A DNA stretch of 64,000 bases from Bacteroidota bacterium. GTDB taxonomy: Bacteria; Bacteroidota; Bacteroidia; Cytophagales; Cyclobacteriaceae. The DNA lies in the NCBI GenBank assembly GCA_016191555.1, contig JACPVX010000046.1, positions 1 through 64,000 of the forward strand, given 5' to 3'. Position 1 is the first letter of the stretch, and each line of letters opens with the position of its first letter. This document shows positions 1-6,526 of this stretch, piece by piece. A model generated the notes under the pieces. That model ran no database searches and was not told where the DNA came from. It worked only from the letters and a program-made list of their open reading frames with translations. Both the position numbers and the translations under genes were made by a program.

Positions 1-167
1 CCTAATACTTTGTCCACCGGATTCTCTTGTTCAAGAAGTTCGCCTAACGAATACTTTTTATGAACAAAAAGCCACCGGATGAATACTCCGGGAACATACA
101 AGAAGATGCTCATATCGCTAGAGGTTTGCAGCAAGCTAAAACCTAAAGTAAAAATAATAAAATCCAG
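1..167 (-). CDS. partial small membrane protein, cut by window edge
   Basis: The minus strand is open from about position 173 to the left edge and encodes a hydrophobic N-terminus (LDFIIFTLGFSLL), a second hydrophobic stretch (MSIFLYVPGVFIRWLF), then a charged tail (HKKYSLGELLEQENPVDK). The first ATG is at 113; a full first membrane segment needs a non-ATG start near 167, so the start is unsettled. It follows the 195-aa gene on the same strand by a few bases, which suggests co-transcription. The family is not recognised and the 3' end is missing. Confidence 0.35.
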   Translation of the reverse strand, partial: MDFIIFTLGFSLLQTSSDMSIFLYVPGVFIRWLFVHKKYSLGELLEQENPVDKVL

Positions 168-177
168 TATCTTTTAT

Positions 178-765
178 CTAGTCTTCCCAATGGAAGAAAA
201 AATCAAAAACCTCAAAAGGCTTTTCACCAAGTACAGTCCTTAATTGAATGTCCCAATCAACTTGTTTTTCAAGCTCTTCCTCGGTTAACAATCGATATCT
301 GTACTCATCAAATACAGATTTAATCTTCTCAAGATGGTCTCCCCATAATTCATTGTCAACATAGCTGATATTTTCAGGCCGCAAGAAACCAGAAGAGCCA
401 CTAACGTTCCTGCCATTTTCTTTTGTCACCAACCAATCGGAAGCTCCATAAAACCAATACGGAGTTAAATTCGAAATATAGAGTAGCAGACCATGAGTGT
501 AATAAGTAACTTTATTCTTCTCTTGTGTTACTTGCGTATCCGACATATCCTTTTTCGAAATCCTGACATTCACATAGGAAGCAAATCCACTACCATAGTA
601 TTTATAATCCGGCTCAACAATTAATTGATAGTTATCCTTGAGTCTGCCTACAATTATCTTAATGTAATCTTCAACAGCGCGGATATTGCCGCTATTGAAC
701 GGTGGGAAATCGCCCATCACTGTTTCAGTAGCCAGTTGCTCTAAAAACTCTCTGCTGTATGTCAT
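178..765 (-). CDS. hypothetical protein, 195 aa
   Basis: This is an intact ORF with an ATG start and a TAG stop. The product is acidic and aromatic-rich, has no signal peptide or membrane segment, and is therefore probably cytoplasmic. Its N-terminal half (FLEQLATETVMGDF, then AVEDYIKIIVGRLKDNY) is predicted mostly helical; the middle is rich in Tyr and Trp and the end reads FEVFDFFFHWED. No family is recognised. Its size and position among orphan accessory genes would fit an immunity-type protein, but no toxin gene is visible, so that is only a guess. Confidence 0.75.
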   Translation of the reverse strand: MTYSREFLEQLATETVMGDFPPFNSGNIRAVEDYIKIIVGRLKDNYQLIVEPDYKYYGSGFASYVNVRISKKDMSDTQVTQEKNKVTYYTHGLLLYISNLTPYWFYGASDWLVTKENGRNVSGSSGFLRPENISYVDNELWGDHLEKIKSVFDEYRYRLLTEEELEKQVDWDIQLRTVLGEKPFEVFDFFFHWED

Positions 766-793
766 TTATTAATTCTAATTGTAAAGGTTTTTA

Positions 794-841
794 TTAAGGA
801 TCGATTCCTAATTCATCTAATAACTCTCTGGCGCAAGCTTT
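794..841 (-). pseudogene. 3' relic related to the 222-aa protein at 2594-3262
   Basis: Read on the minus strand, this 48-nt piece ends KACARELLDELGIDP and stop. It matches the C-terminus of the protein at 2594-3262 (KAWYMRVLEELGIDPQ). Nothing upstream continues the frame (an in-frame TAG comes immediately before), so only the tail of a paralogue appears to survive. It merges into repeat copy A. The match is short and was judged by eye. Confidence 0.45.
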
Positions 842-920
842 CTAAATCAAACGCGAAAGACTTGTGCTAGTCCGCAAATATTCAAATAAGTATTTAGAAT
901 TGGTTGCCTTTGAGAAAGTT
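829..920. repeat. diverged repeat, copy A (with 1907-1993)
   Basis: This region aligns by eye with 1907-1993. The best-conserved parts are GACTTGTG-CTAG-CCG and AATATTCAAATAA, and a final AAGAAAGTT/GAGAAAGTT. On the minus strand both copies can be read as LFEY-R-S-HKSF-like peptide if single-base indels are allowed, suggesting decayed coding sequence rather than a structural repeat. The two copies bracket the broken hydrolase and the 134-aa gene. Confidence 0.5.
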
Positions 921-1024
921 TACATGAGCTTTTTAGGCATAAGTCAAATGTTAATTCCAATCATAAGAGTTGCGTCAGATGATTTCATTTTCTCTACCGC
1001 ATCATGGACTCCTATAAAGCCGCT

Positions 1025-1359
1025 CTATTTTAAATTCTTTTCCAGAAAAGTCTTGGTTTTGGAAAGGGCATCAAAATAGTTGTCGCTCGAGAATGCGTGG
1101 CCGTCATTGGGATAAATGGTGAGTTCGTGAGTAACGTTGAGTGACGAAAGTTTGGCTTGCAGAATTTCGCCCTGCGAGGCGGGAACCAGTTCGTCTTTAC
1201 CTCCATAAAACAGCATCGTGGGGATCGGCTTTGTCACCTTCTACCCAACCTAGCAGCTTGCGATGCATCCATTGGTACGACCGGCATCGTTGTGGTAGTA
1301 GACTGGCAGGCCGTGGTCAGCCACGCTCCGATGAGTAGCAGTCGAGCCAATAGTTTCAT
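1025..1359 (-). pseudogene. alpha/beta-hydrolase lipoprotein with large internal deletion
   Basis: From ATG at 1359 the minus strand encodes a lipoprotein signal peptide (MKLLARLLLIGAWLTTAC, lipobox LTTAC) and about 20 more residues, then hits TGA near 1236. A second frame entered at about the same point continues as TKPIPTMLFYGGKDELVP and ends YPNDGHAFSSDNYFDALSKT, the typical C-terminus of dienelactone-hydrolase or prolyl-oligopeptidase-type hydrolases, with the acid (GGKDELVP) and His (DGHAF). The family is usually 250-300 aa, so most of the core, including the nucleophile elbow, is gone. This is a dead gene formed by a frame-breaking deletion. Confidence 0.75.
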
Positions 1360-1457
1360 GGTGAAAAGATACATCTAATTGTATTGTTTAAGAAGTTACG
1401 TCAGTCTTTTTGACACTAATGACAGTATCAATAAAAAAATCTGCGCCAGTTAGGTAT

Positions 1458-1862
1458 TTAACTAATCGAACTTACAAATAGAAGTATAATTGGAAAGAAA
1501 ATAGAAAATAACATATATGCCAATACAAGTTTACCTGCATGATTGTGAGGATAGCTTTGTAAAAGCTTCTCATATCTTTTTCCTCTAAAAATCAGTAAAT
1601 AGTTTATGGAAACACATGGAGAGATGTAAAGGAAAATAAGTGTCAAAATGAAGTTTTGTTGTCCAGACAAGAAAGAGATATTGATATCATAAAAAAAATA
1701 GCCGAATAACAACTTTTGAAGCAGCACCATAATTGTTAGCAAATTAAATACCATTGAAAGTGACATGATAAACATGCTCTTAAATTTCCAATTTTCGCTT
1801 TCTGGCTCAATTGACTTTAATCTGCTAATACAATCCACCCAGGTTATGTAAAAAAAATTCAT
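1458..1862 (-). CDS. hypothetical membrane protein, 134 aa
   Basis: Intact ORF with ATG start. After a short soluble N-terminus (residues 1-28) come three hydrophobic segments: about 29-50 (MFIMSLSMVFNLLTIMVLL), 70-92 (FILTLIFLYISPCVSINYLL) and 111-132 (LVLAYMLFSIFFPIILLFV). It is probably an inner membrane protein. No family is recognised. Base composition is very AT-rich like the rest of this accessory stretch. Confidence 0.65.
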   Translation of the reverse strand: MNFFYITWVDCISRLKSIEPESENWKFKSMFIMSLSMVFNLLTIMVLLQKLLFGYFFYDINISFLSGQQNFILTLIFLYISPCVSINYLLIFRGKRYEKLLQSYPHNHAGKLVLAYMLFSIFFPIILLFVSSIS

Positions 1863-1906
1863 ATCTAAATTTAATGAGTTTTAGTTTGATAAATATGCTC
1901 TTCCCT

Positions 1907-1993
1907 TGGCGAAAGTCTTCATAATCAAGAGCGAAAAAGACTTGTGACTAGCCCGACAATATTCAAATAATGATTGCGCTTAAGAAAGTTGGA
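1907..1993. repeat. diverged repeat, copy B (with 829-920)
   Basis: Second copy of the repeat described at 829-920. On the minus strand it stays open for about 30 codons (LFEYCRASHKSFSLL..., ending at TAA near 1873), which the other copy would also show after correcting small indels. It is best read as a remnant of a coding sequence once present twice. Confidence 0.5.
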
Positions 1994-2067
1994 TAACCAA
2001 ACGCATTTCGCAACTCACAACATCTGTGTTAGTTGAGTTTGTATCCGCACCAATAAGCAACAGAGCT

Positions 2068-2430
2068 TTATTTACTCTTACTTTTTGCCTTAACTAACTT
2101 AAATAAATCTCCAGCTATTAGAAAACAAAAAAACAGAGAACTAACAATCAATCCATACAATGGAATAAATCGACCTTTGTTACCCAGCACAATTAAATGA
2201 ACAATCAATATTACTAAAGACAAAATTTTTGCCCTTCTCAGTTTTAAAAAGAATGAAACTAAATACACACCGATCATAGCCAAGATAAGTGGGGTTAATT
2301 GGATCAAATAACGATAACCATCTACAAAGTAGGTTCCGCTTTGTTGCCGACTTAATGCAATAGAATAGAAAACAATCAATATTGAATTGATTACAACCAA
2401 CGAATGTTTAATACGATTATATTCTAACAT
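2068..2430 (-). CDS. hypothetical membrane protein, 120 aa
   Basis: Small ORF with ATG start and about four hydrophobic segments: 10-26, 42-62 (LTPLILAMIGVYLVSFFL), 69-84 (ILSLVILIVHLIVL) and 89-110 (FIPLYGLIVSSLFFCFLI), with a Lys-rich C-terminus (KLVKAKSKSK) probably on the cytoplasmic side. No known family is recognised. Confidence 0.65.
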   Translation of the reverse strand: MLEYNRIKHSLVVINSILIVFYSIALSRQQSGTYFVDGYRYLIQLTPLILAMIGVYLVSFFLKLRRAKILSLVILIVHLIVLGNKGRFIPLYGLIVSSLFFCFLIAGDLFKLVKAKSKSK

Positions 2431-2488
2431 TTGATTTTTTTACAACTCTCTGTCTATATAAACTCTATTGCAACAAATCTCATTTTTT

Positions 2489-2593
2489 TCATTTAGCCAC
2501 GCGCACGGGCGGCTTTACCTGCCTCACGAACTCCGCCCAATACCTCCAAGCAATTGACTCTACCCTAATTCTTCCTCCACAAAAAGAGTTTAT
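2489..2593 (-). other. open extension after the TGA of the 222-aa gene
   Basis: Directly after the TGA stop of the gene ending at 2594, the same frame stays open for 34 codons and ends at another TGA (2489-2491). The peptide contains RVESIAWRYWAEFVRQVK and PPVRVAK and looks protein-like; this patch is also more GC-rich than its surroundings. It may be a former C-terminal extension cut off by a new stop, or chance. Confidence 0.3.
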
Positions 2594-3262
2594 TCACTGC
2601 GGATCAATTCCCAACTCTTCTAATACCCTCATATACCATGCCTTTTTACACTCAACCACCTCTACTTTGGCTTCCGTAAAGCGGCTCTTGATAGCATCAA
2701 TTACCTTCATCGTTTGATCTTCCATGACAGTTGTTTTAATATAGAATTCGTACCGGAATGTTTTTCCGTTGCTATCAAACTGTACCCAATTCTGAAAGCC
2801 TTCCCTCGCAGAGCGTTTCCCATACATCTTCGGCGAGTTAATGGTGAATTTGAGTGACTTGATGTCCTCCCATCTATAAATATCTCCATTGGCATTCAAG
2901 CGATCCACTCCGATCTTAATAAATCCGAGATTATAGGTGTGTGTAGCATATAGGCCAAGAATAAGACTTGTTAGCATAAATAAAATACTAAGAACTATTG
3001 CAACATCTATAATGGTATCGAAATTTCGTTTAATAAACGGATTGCTTTTATAGTGTTTAAATATTGGGTGCGATGTTATTTCTGTGTGGATTTTAACCCC
3101 CGCACTGCGTCTTGGGCGATCGCTCACGATGTGCATCAAAAACCAAAGTACTAGTGCTGCTATGGCAAGCCGAAGAGCGATCTTATAGAGCTTGTAGCTG
3201 ACGAGTGTAGTTTTAACTTCCGTTACGTCTTGCATTTCCTGATTTATAGGTATAGCTGACAT
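2594..3262 (-). CDS. hypothetical membrane protein with PH-like soluble part, 222 aa
   Basis: Intact ORF with ATG start. There are two hydrophobic segments, at about 28-46 (ALRLAIAALVLWFLMHIV) and 85-106 (IDVAIVLSILFMLTSLILGLY). The soluble C-terminal half has the pattern of a small membrane-anchored PH-like beta domain (FIKIGVDRLNANGDIYRWEDIKS, then a stretch with FRYEFY and a terminal helix). The C-terminus (ELGIDPQ) matches a relic at 794-841, so the family was once present twice here. The frame continues past the stop (see 2489-2593). The PH-like reading is an inference from pattern only. Confidence 0.7.
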   Translation of the reverse strand: MSAIPINQEMQDVTEVKTTLVSYKLYKIALRLAIAALVLWFLMHIVSDRPRRSAGVKIHTEITSHPIFKHYKSNPFIKRNFDTIIDVAIVLSILFMLTSLILGLYATHTYNLGFIKIGVDRLNANGDIYRWEDIKSLKFTINSPKMYGKRSAREGFQNWVQFDSNGKTFRYEFYIKTTVMEDQTMKVIDAIKSRFTEAKVEVVECKKAWYMRVLEELGIDPQ

Positions 3263-3286
3263 GGATTCTCGTATGGTGTGTTGTCA

Positions 3287-3569
3287 TTACCGATTATTCC
3301 AAAAATAATTCAAAATAATCTGTACTACAATGACGAGCAGTAAAATCAAAAGAAAGGATAAACGAATGATTCCTGTCACATCAAGTGTTATAGAATTGCT
3401 GCCTTGAAAGGTAAAGTCATTGTCGATCATTACCTTTGAAATGATCAATAACGCAGGGAACAATAGGTAGGTCATCTTTTGATAGAAGCGCAGCAAACCG
3501 TCCGACAAGAATTTAAAACATAGGCTGGTCAGCAGAATCTGGAGGAGGATAATAACTAAAGCGATTTTC
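3287..3569 (-). CDS. hypothetical membrane protein, about 93 aa
   Basis: I chose the ATG at 3569 (MKIALVIILLQILL); the frame could start at a TTG 15 bases upstream that overlaps the previous stop region. Three hydrophobic segments are visible: the N-terminal one, one near residues 30-45 (MTYLLFPALLIISKVMI) and a C-terminal one (LSFLLILLLVIVVQIIL). It starts 17 bases after the stop of the 215-aa gene and is probably co-transcribed with it and with the 222-aa gene. The family is not recognised. Confidence 0.6.
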
Positions 3570-3586
3570 ATTTTGATGTTATTCAA

Positions 3587-4234
3587 TTAACCCAATACTC
3601 TCTGATACCTTTTTAGCCTAACGTACCCGCCCCACATCCAAAGAACAGCAGAGCCGAGAACTAGTAAGAGGATCAGATGAAAGCCCTTTGAAATCACAAT
3701 CCAAACAATGAATAAGAGAAATATCCCTGTTATCCCAAGGATGAAATAGACCATCCATAAATTCATTTTGGCCTGCTCACGATAGATTCGTAATTTCTTA
3801 TCGCTGGGTTGGTGGGGGATTATCTGAATAATCGCGTCAAAGTTTTCAAACTCAAAATCAGCGATCATAATGATGCGATGATCCACGCTATGGACTTCCA
3901 TTGTTTTAAAGAAGACAGCTTTCACTTCCCAAAGCCTCCATTTCACATGGTGGATTTTATGAAAAGGCAACCGTGTGACAGAAAACAGAAAGGGCTTGAC
4001 GGAAATAATCTCCCCACGTGTGACGATGACGATCTGAAGTTTATAAAAGATTACTACAATCACTGCGAAAGTAATGACGATCATAAGACCTAAAAACAAT
4101 TTGACAATAATCAACATGTCGGAGAAAAATAAACCCTTCACAAAGGCTACATAAGTCAAAGAACAGTCACATCCCATCATCAATATGCACCAGAATGCAG
4201 TGAAAATATTATAGACTCCTATCTTAAATGGCAT
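3587..4234 (-). CDS. hypothetical membrane protein with internal beta-rich domain, 215 aa
   Basis: Intact ORF with ATG start. Two N-terminal hydrophobic segments (about 8-32 and 40-68) are followed by a soluble part of about 85 residues (VTRGEIISVKPFLFSVTRLPFHKIHHV... to IIQIIPHQPSDKK), then two more segments (about 160-180 and 187-205). The arrangement of a membrane hairpin, a PH-like soluble domain and a second hairpin resembles bacterial membrane proteins carrying PH-like (bPH) domains, but the match is only by pattern. It leads a three-gene minus-strand run with the 93-aa and 222-aa genes. Confidence 0.65.
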   Translation of the reverse strand: MPFKIGVYNIFTAFWCILMMGCDCSLTYVAFVKGLFFSDMLIIVKLFLGLMIVITFAVIVVIFYKLQIVIVTRGEIISVKPFLFSVTRLPFHKIHHVKWRLWEVKAVFFKTMEVHSVDHRIIMIADFEFENFDAIIQIIPHQPSDKKLRIYREQAKMNLWMVYFILGITGIFLLFIVWIVISKGFHLILLLVLGSAVLWMWGGYVRLKRYQRVLG

Positions 4235-4327
4235 GTATTCTAATTACTTGATCAAACAGTTACTTGGTTGTTTTTATAAGTACAATTATTCGTATCCTAG
4301 CCATTAGTCATCAAATCTCGGACTGTA

Positions 4328-4915
4328 TTATTGGTTACGAAAAAAGGATAGATAAACCTTATCTTCTGATTCAAAGTATGACACTAAAACATTACCCTTC
4401 CCTATTCTCTTTCTACTAAGCGTGATAATGGTGGTTTTATGGTTGACTGAATCTTCGTTTACTTTCTCAATCATTTTTCCATTCAAATCCTGAATTCGGA
4501 CAAGAATAGAATTGGCGGCAGGTAGTTTGATTTTAACTTTTCTTTTTCCAAAGTGCCAGACGTTTGATTCATCTTCAGTTGACCACACTCTCAATTTCTT
4601 TATCCAGACAAAATGCGATTTACTAGTGTCAATCTTACTAGTTTCAAACTCTATCAACTTCAAATTTTGAAAATCAACATTACCGGTAAGGAAATGGTTA
4701 ATCGGATATTGTGTCGAATCTGTATAAACAATACCCCTTACTAACTCATTGTTGAATGCTATGACATCCAGATAAACTCTTGAGTTTAACTCACCTATTT
4801 TTTGAAATTCAATGCCAATAATCGCTTTATAATGCTTCTTGGATTGCTCTAGCTGAGCCAATCCGCTTAAAGGTGAGACACCAAGAAATCCAATGATGCA
4901 AAATAGAAATTTCAT
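4328..4915 (-). CDS. secreted hypothetical protein, 195 aa
   Basis: ATG start with a clear signal peptide (MKFLFCIIGFLGVSPLSGLAQ, likely cut after LAQ). The mature part is beta-rich and has no Cys. It contains KLRVWSTEDESNVWHFGKR and ends DKVYLSFFRNQ. It is probably periplasmic or outer-membrane associated. No family is recognised. Confidence 0.7.
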   Translation of the reverse strand: MKFLFCIIGFLGVSPLSGLAQLEQSKKHYKAIIGIEFQKIGELNSRVYLDVIAFNNELVRGIVYTDSTQYPINHFLTGNVDFQNLKLIEFETSKIDTSKSHFVWIKKLRVWSTEDESNVWHFGKRKVKIKLPAANSILVRIQDLNGKMIEKVNEDSVNHKTTIITLSRKRIGKGNVLVSYFESEDKVYLSFFRNQ

Positions 4916-4961
4916 ATAAATGATATTCTAAAAGGTCAGAAGCAAATCTCTACTCCCGTAT

Positions 4962-5513
4962 TTATTTGAACGTCTCCTTCTTTTCTAGGTTTCCTTTACC
5001 CAACTTGTCATAGTAATGAATCTCCTTTTTCGTTCCGTCTGGATTGTAAAATATTAATTGACCAATAGGATAACCATTTCTAAATTCTCCTTCCATCATT
5101 TTTTTGCCATTACTAAAGTACTCCACATTGTACCCTTCACACAATTTGTCGCAGCAAAAGTATCCGCATGTTGGTTGATGAAGTCCCCGAAGACATAGCC
5201 CAATTTTTGTTCGAGTAAGAGTGTCGTAATTCTGTCCTTTGGTTATTATAATTGGCACTTCAGAGTTAACTAAAGTCACATAGTCATTTAGCAAGACTTT
5301 CAATTTGTAAGTGCCTGGATCAGGTAGGTAAATTGTGCCGGTTGTGTCAGCTGCTTGAAACACTTTATCACCATTTGTTACTTCTATAAGTAATTCTTTT
5401 TCGTACAAAGATTTACACGGATCAAAAGTGACTACGTTTAGCTTGATTTGCTGTCCACTAGCTATGGCAACATTCAATACTATAAAATACGTAGTCAAGT
5501 AAATAGCTTTCAT
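4962..5513 (-). CDS. secreted Cys-containing protein with MORN-like C-terminus, 183 aa
   Basis: The signal peptide is MKAIYLTTYFIVLNVAIASG. The first ~100 mature residues look like a beta-sandwich (a carboxypeptidase-regulatory-like pattern: GTIYLPDPGTYKLKVLLNDY). Then a Cys-rich linker (CLRGLHQPTCGYFCCDKLC) and a tail with MORN/YwqK-like repeats (VEYFSNGKKMMEGEFRNG, YPIGQLIFYNPDGTKKEIHY). Such repeats occur in many secreted Bacteroidota proteins, but no function can be assigned. Its upstream region is the inverted repeat at 5525-5692. Confidence 0.7.
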   Translation of the reverse strand: MKAIYLTTYFIVLNVAIASGQQIKLNVVTFDPCKSLYEKELLIEVTNGDKVFQAADTTGTIYLPDPGTYKLKVLLNDYVTLVNSEVPIIITKGQNYDTLTRTKIGLCLRGLHQPTCGYFCCDKLCEGYNVEYFSNGKKMMEGEFRNGYPIGQLIFYNPDGTKKEIHYYDKLGKGNLEKKETFK

Positions 5514-5524
5514 CTTATTTTGTA

Positions 5525-5692
5525 GCTGTTACACTCTGCAGTCCTGAGTTTGCATCTCAGAACGTACTCTTTTCTGCATTCCAAAATTTCAATATGCAAC
5601 AAATTAATATACATCCAAAATAATCTGTGACACTGTTATATAAATGATCAACGTCCGTAGTTGCAAACTAAGGACAGCAGTGGTACAACATG
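5525..5692. repeat. long imperfect inverted repeat
   Basis: Bases 5525-5569 pair imperfectly with 5645-5692; the best-matched part is GTCCTGAGTTTGCA on the left against TGCAAACTAAGGAC on the right, enclosing about 75 AT-rich bases. The right arm also folds on itself (5653-5675, GTCCGTAGTT/AACTAAGGAC with one mismatch). It sits between the 183-aa gene and a second inverted repeat (5695-5783). The geometry, two imperfect arms around a spacer, recalls integron attC sites, though the core boxes are not canonical. Confidence 0.5.
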
Positions 5693-5694
5693 AC

Positions 5695-5783
5695 GCATAA
5701 CGTTCTCATATAAAGCATGCCGGCAGTCCAAATTAATAATTAATCATCAAACTCTGCCAGCATGATTTATATGCATTGTTGGC
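5695..5783 (-). repeat. attC-like hairpin directly after the 185-aa gene
   Basis: CATATAAAGCATGCCGGCAG (5707-5726) pairs with CTGCCAGCATGATTTATATG (5754-5773), 18 of 20 positions, around a 27-nt AT-rich loop. Read on the minus strand it opens with TGCCAAC and ends with GTTATGC, close to the RYYYAAC ... GTTRRRY core boxes of integron attC sites but not exact. It begins nine bases past the stop of the 185-aa gene, where an attC of a gene cassette would lie. No integrase is visible here. Confidence 0.5.
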
Positions 5784-5791
5784 AGCCTTAT

Positions 5792-6349
5792 TCAATTGCT
5801 CCACCGTCCTAAGTACTTCGTCCAAATAAAGTCAAAGTCCTTCATTTGAATATTTAAAGCCCTTGTCTCAATGAGCGAAAAATCTTTCACCGGAAGATAC
5901 AGCTTGGATATTCGGCCGTTGTCGGCCTTCGTATAGCATAGACAAAAATGTCCCGATACAGAAGTTGAATAAATGCTTAGCCTTGCTTTGTCAGTCTGAG
6001 TGGTTCCAACTAGTTTATTATTGTCATTGATAATTTTTTCTAACTCCTTAAAGTTGTCAACGACCGACATACTCCAAATAGTCATGGTATCCCAGACATT
6101 AAGAGTGTCGCCATTTTGACACTTTTTCTGGAATCCGTAATCAATCAACTGGTCAAAATAGAGATAATCAAATTGTGTTATCGAATTGATGCCACTGTCA
6201 GGTACTATAATGTGATGAAGCCGGACGTTGTCATTAGATAGGAGGTTTTCTTTAACTGTCAATATGTGAAAAACACCTTGATTATTTTGTCCATGCGCTT
6301 GATTTAATATTGTTAACCAAGTCACAATTATTATTGCGAAAACCTTCAT
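5792..6349 (-). CDS. secreted hypothetical protein, 185 aa
   Basis: ATG start with signal peptide MKVFAIIIVTWLTILNQAHG. The mature part begins QNNQGVFHILTVKENLL and includes SVSGHFCLCYTKADNG; it ends FIWTKYLGRWSN. The family is not recognised. The gene is bounded by inverted copies of GGCTGCCAACA (5777-5787 and 6364-6374) and followed by an attC-like hairpin, so it may be a mobile cassette. Confidence 0.7.
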   Translation of the reverse strand: MKVFAIIIVTWLTILNQAHGQNNQGVFHILTVKENLLSNDNVRLHHIIVPDSGINSITQFDYLYFDQLIDYGFQKKCQNGDTLNVWDTMTIWSMSVVDNFKELEKIINDNNKLVGTTQTDKARLSIYSTSVSGHFCLCYTKADNGRISKLYLPVKDFSLIETRALNIQMKDFDFIWTKYLGRWSN

Positions 6350-6363
6350 GTCTTATTGAATAT

Positions 6364-6375
6364 GGCTGCCAACAT
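6364..6375 (+). repeat. inverted partner of the GTTGGCAGCC end at 5775-5787
   Basis: GGCTGCCAACA here is the reverse complement of TGTTGGCAGCC at 5777-5787. The two copies flank the 185-aa gene in inverted orientation. If the hairpin at 5695-5783 is an attC-like site, this box would be the upstream boundary (GTTGGCA on the minus strand). Confidence 0.4.
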
Positions 6376-6474
6376 TTGTACATCAAAGACTCCGTCTCCC
6401 ATATACCCTTCTTGGCTGTCTAAATTTAAGCCTTTTGCCTATCAGTATCCCGCCTTCACCCCCCCAATTTAACA

Positions 6475-6506
6475 TTGGGTAATTCCACCTTCCCTTAATA
6501 TCTTTG
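6475..6506 (+). promoter_or_regulatory. promoter of the ABC-F gene
   Basis: TTG at 6475-6477 and TATCTTTG at 6499-6506 are separated by 21 bases and fit the Bacteroidota sigma consensus (TTG-N19-21-TAnnTTTG). The start codon follows 20 bases after the -7 box. Confidence 0.6.
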
Positions 6507-6526
6507 CCGCCTATTTTTACGCTCTT

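Noticed and set aside
864..1079. Plus-strand ORF of 71 codons
   Set aside because: Overlaps repeat copy A and the antisense end of the broken hydrolase; no independent support.
3809..4093. Plus-strand ORF of 94 codons
   Set aside because: Antisense to the 215-aa membrane protein gene, Cys/His/Asp-rich composition typical of a shadow frame.
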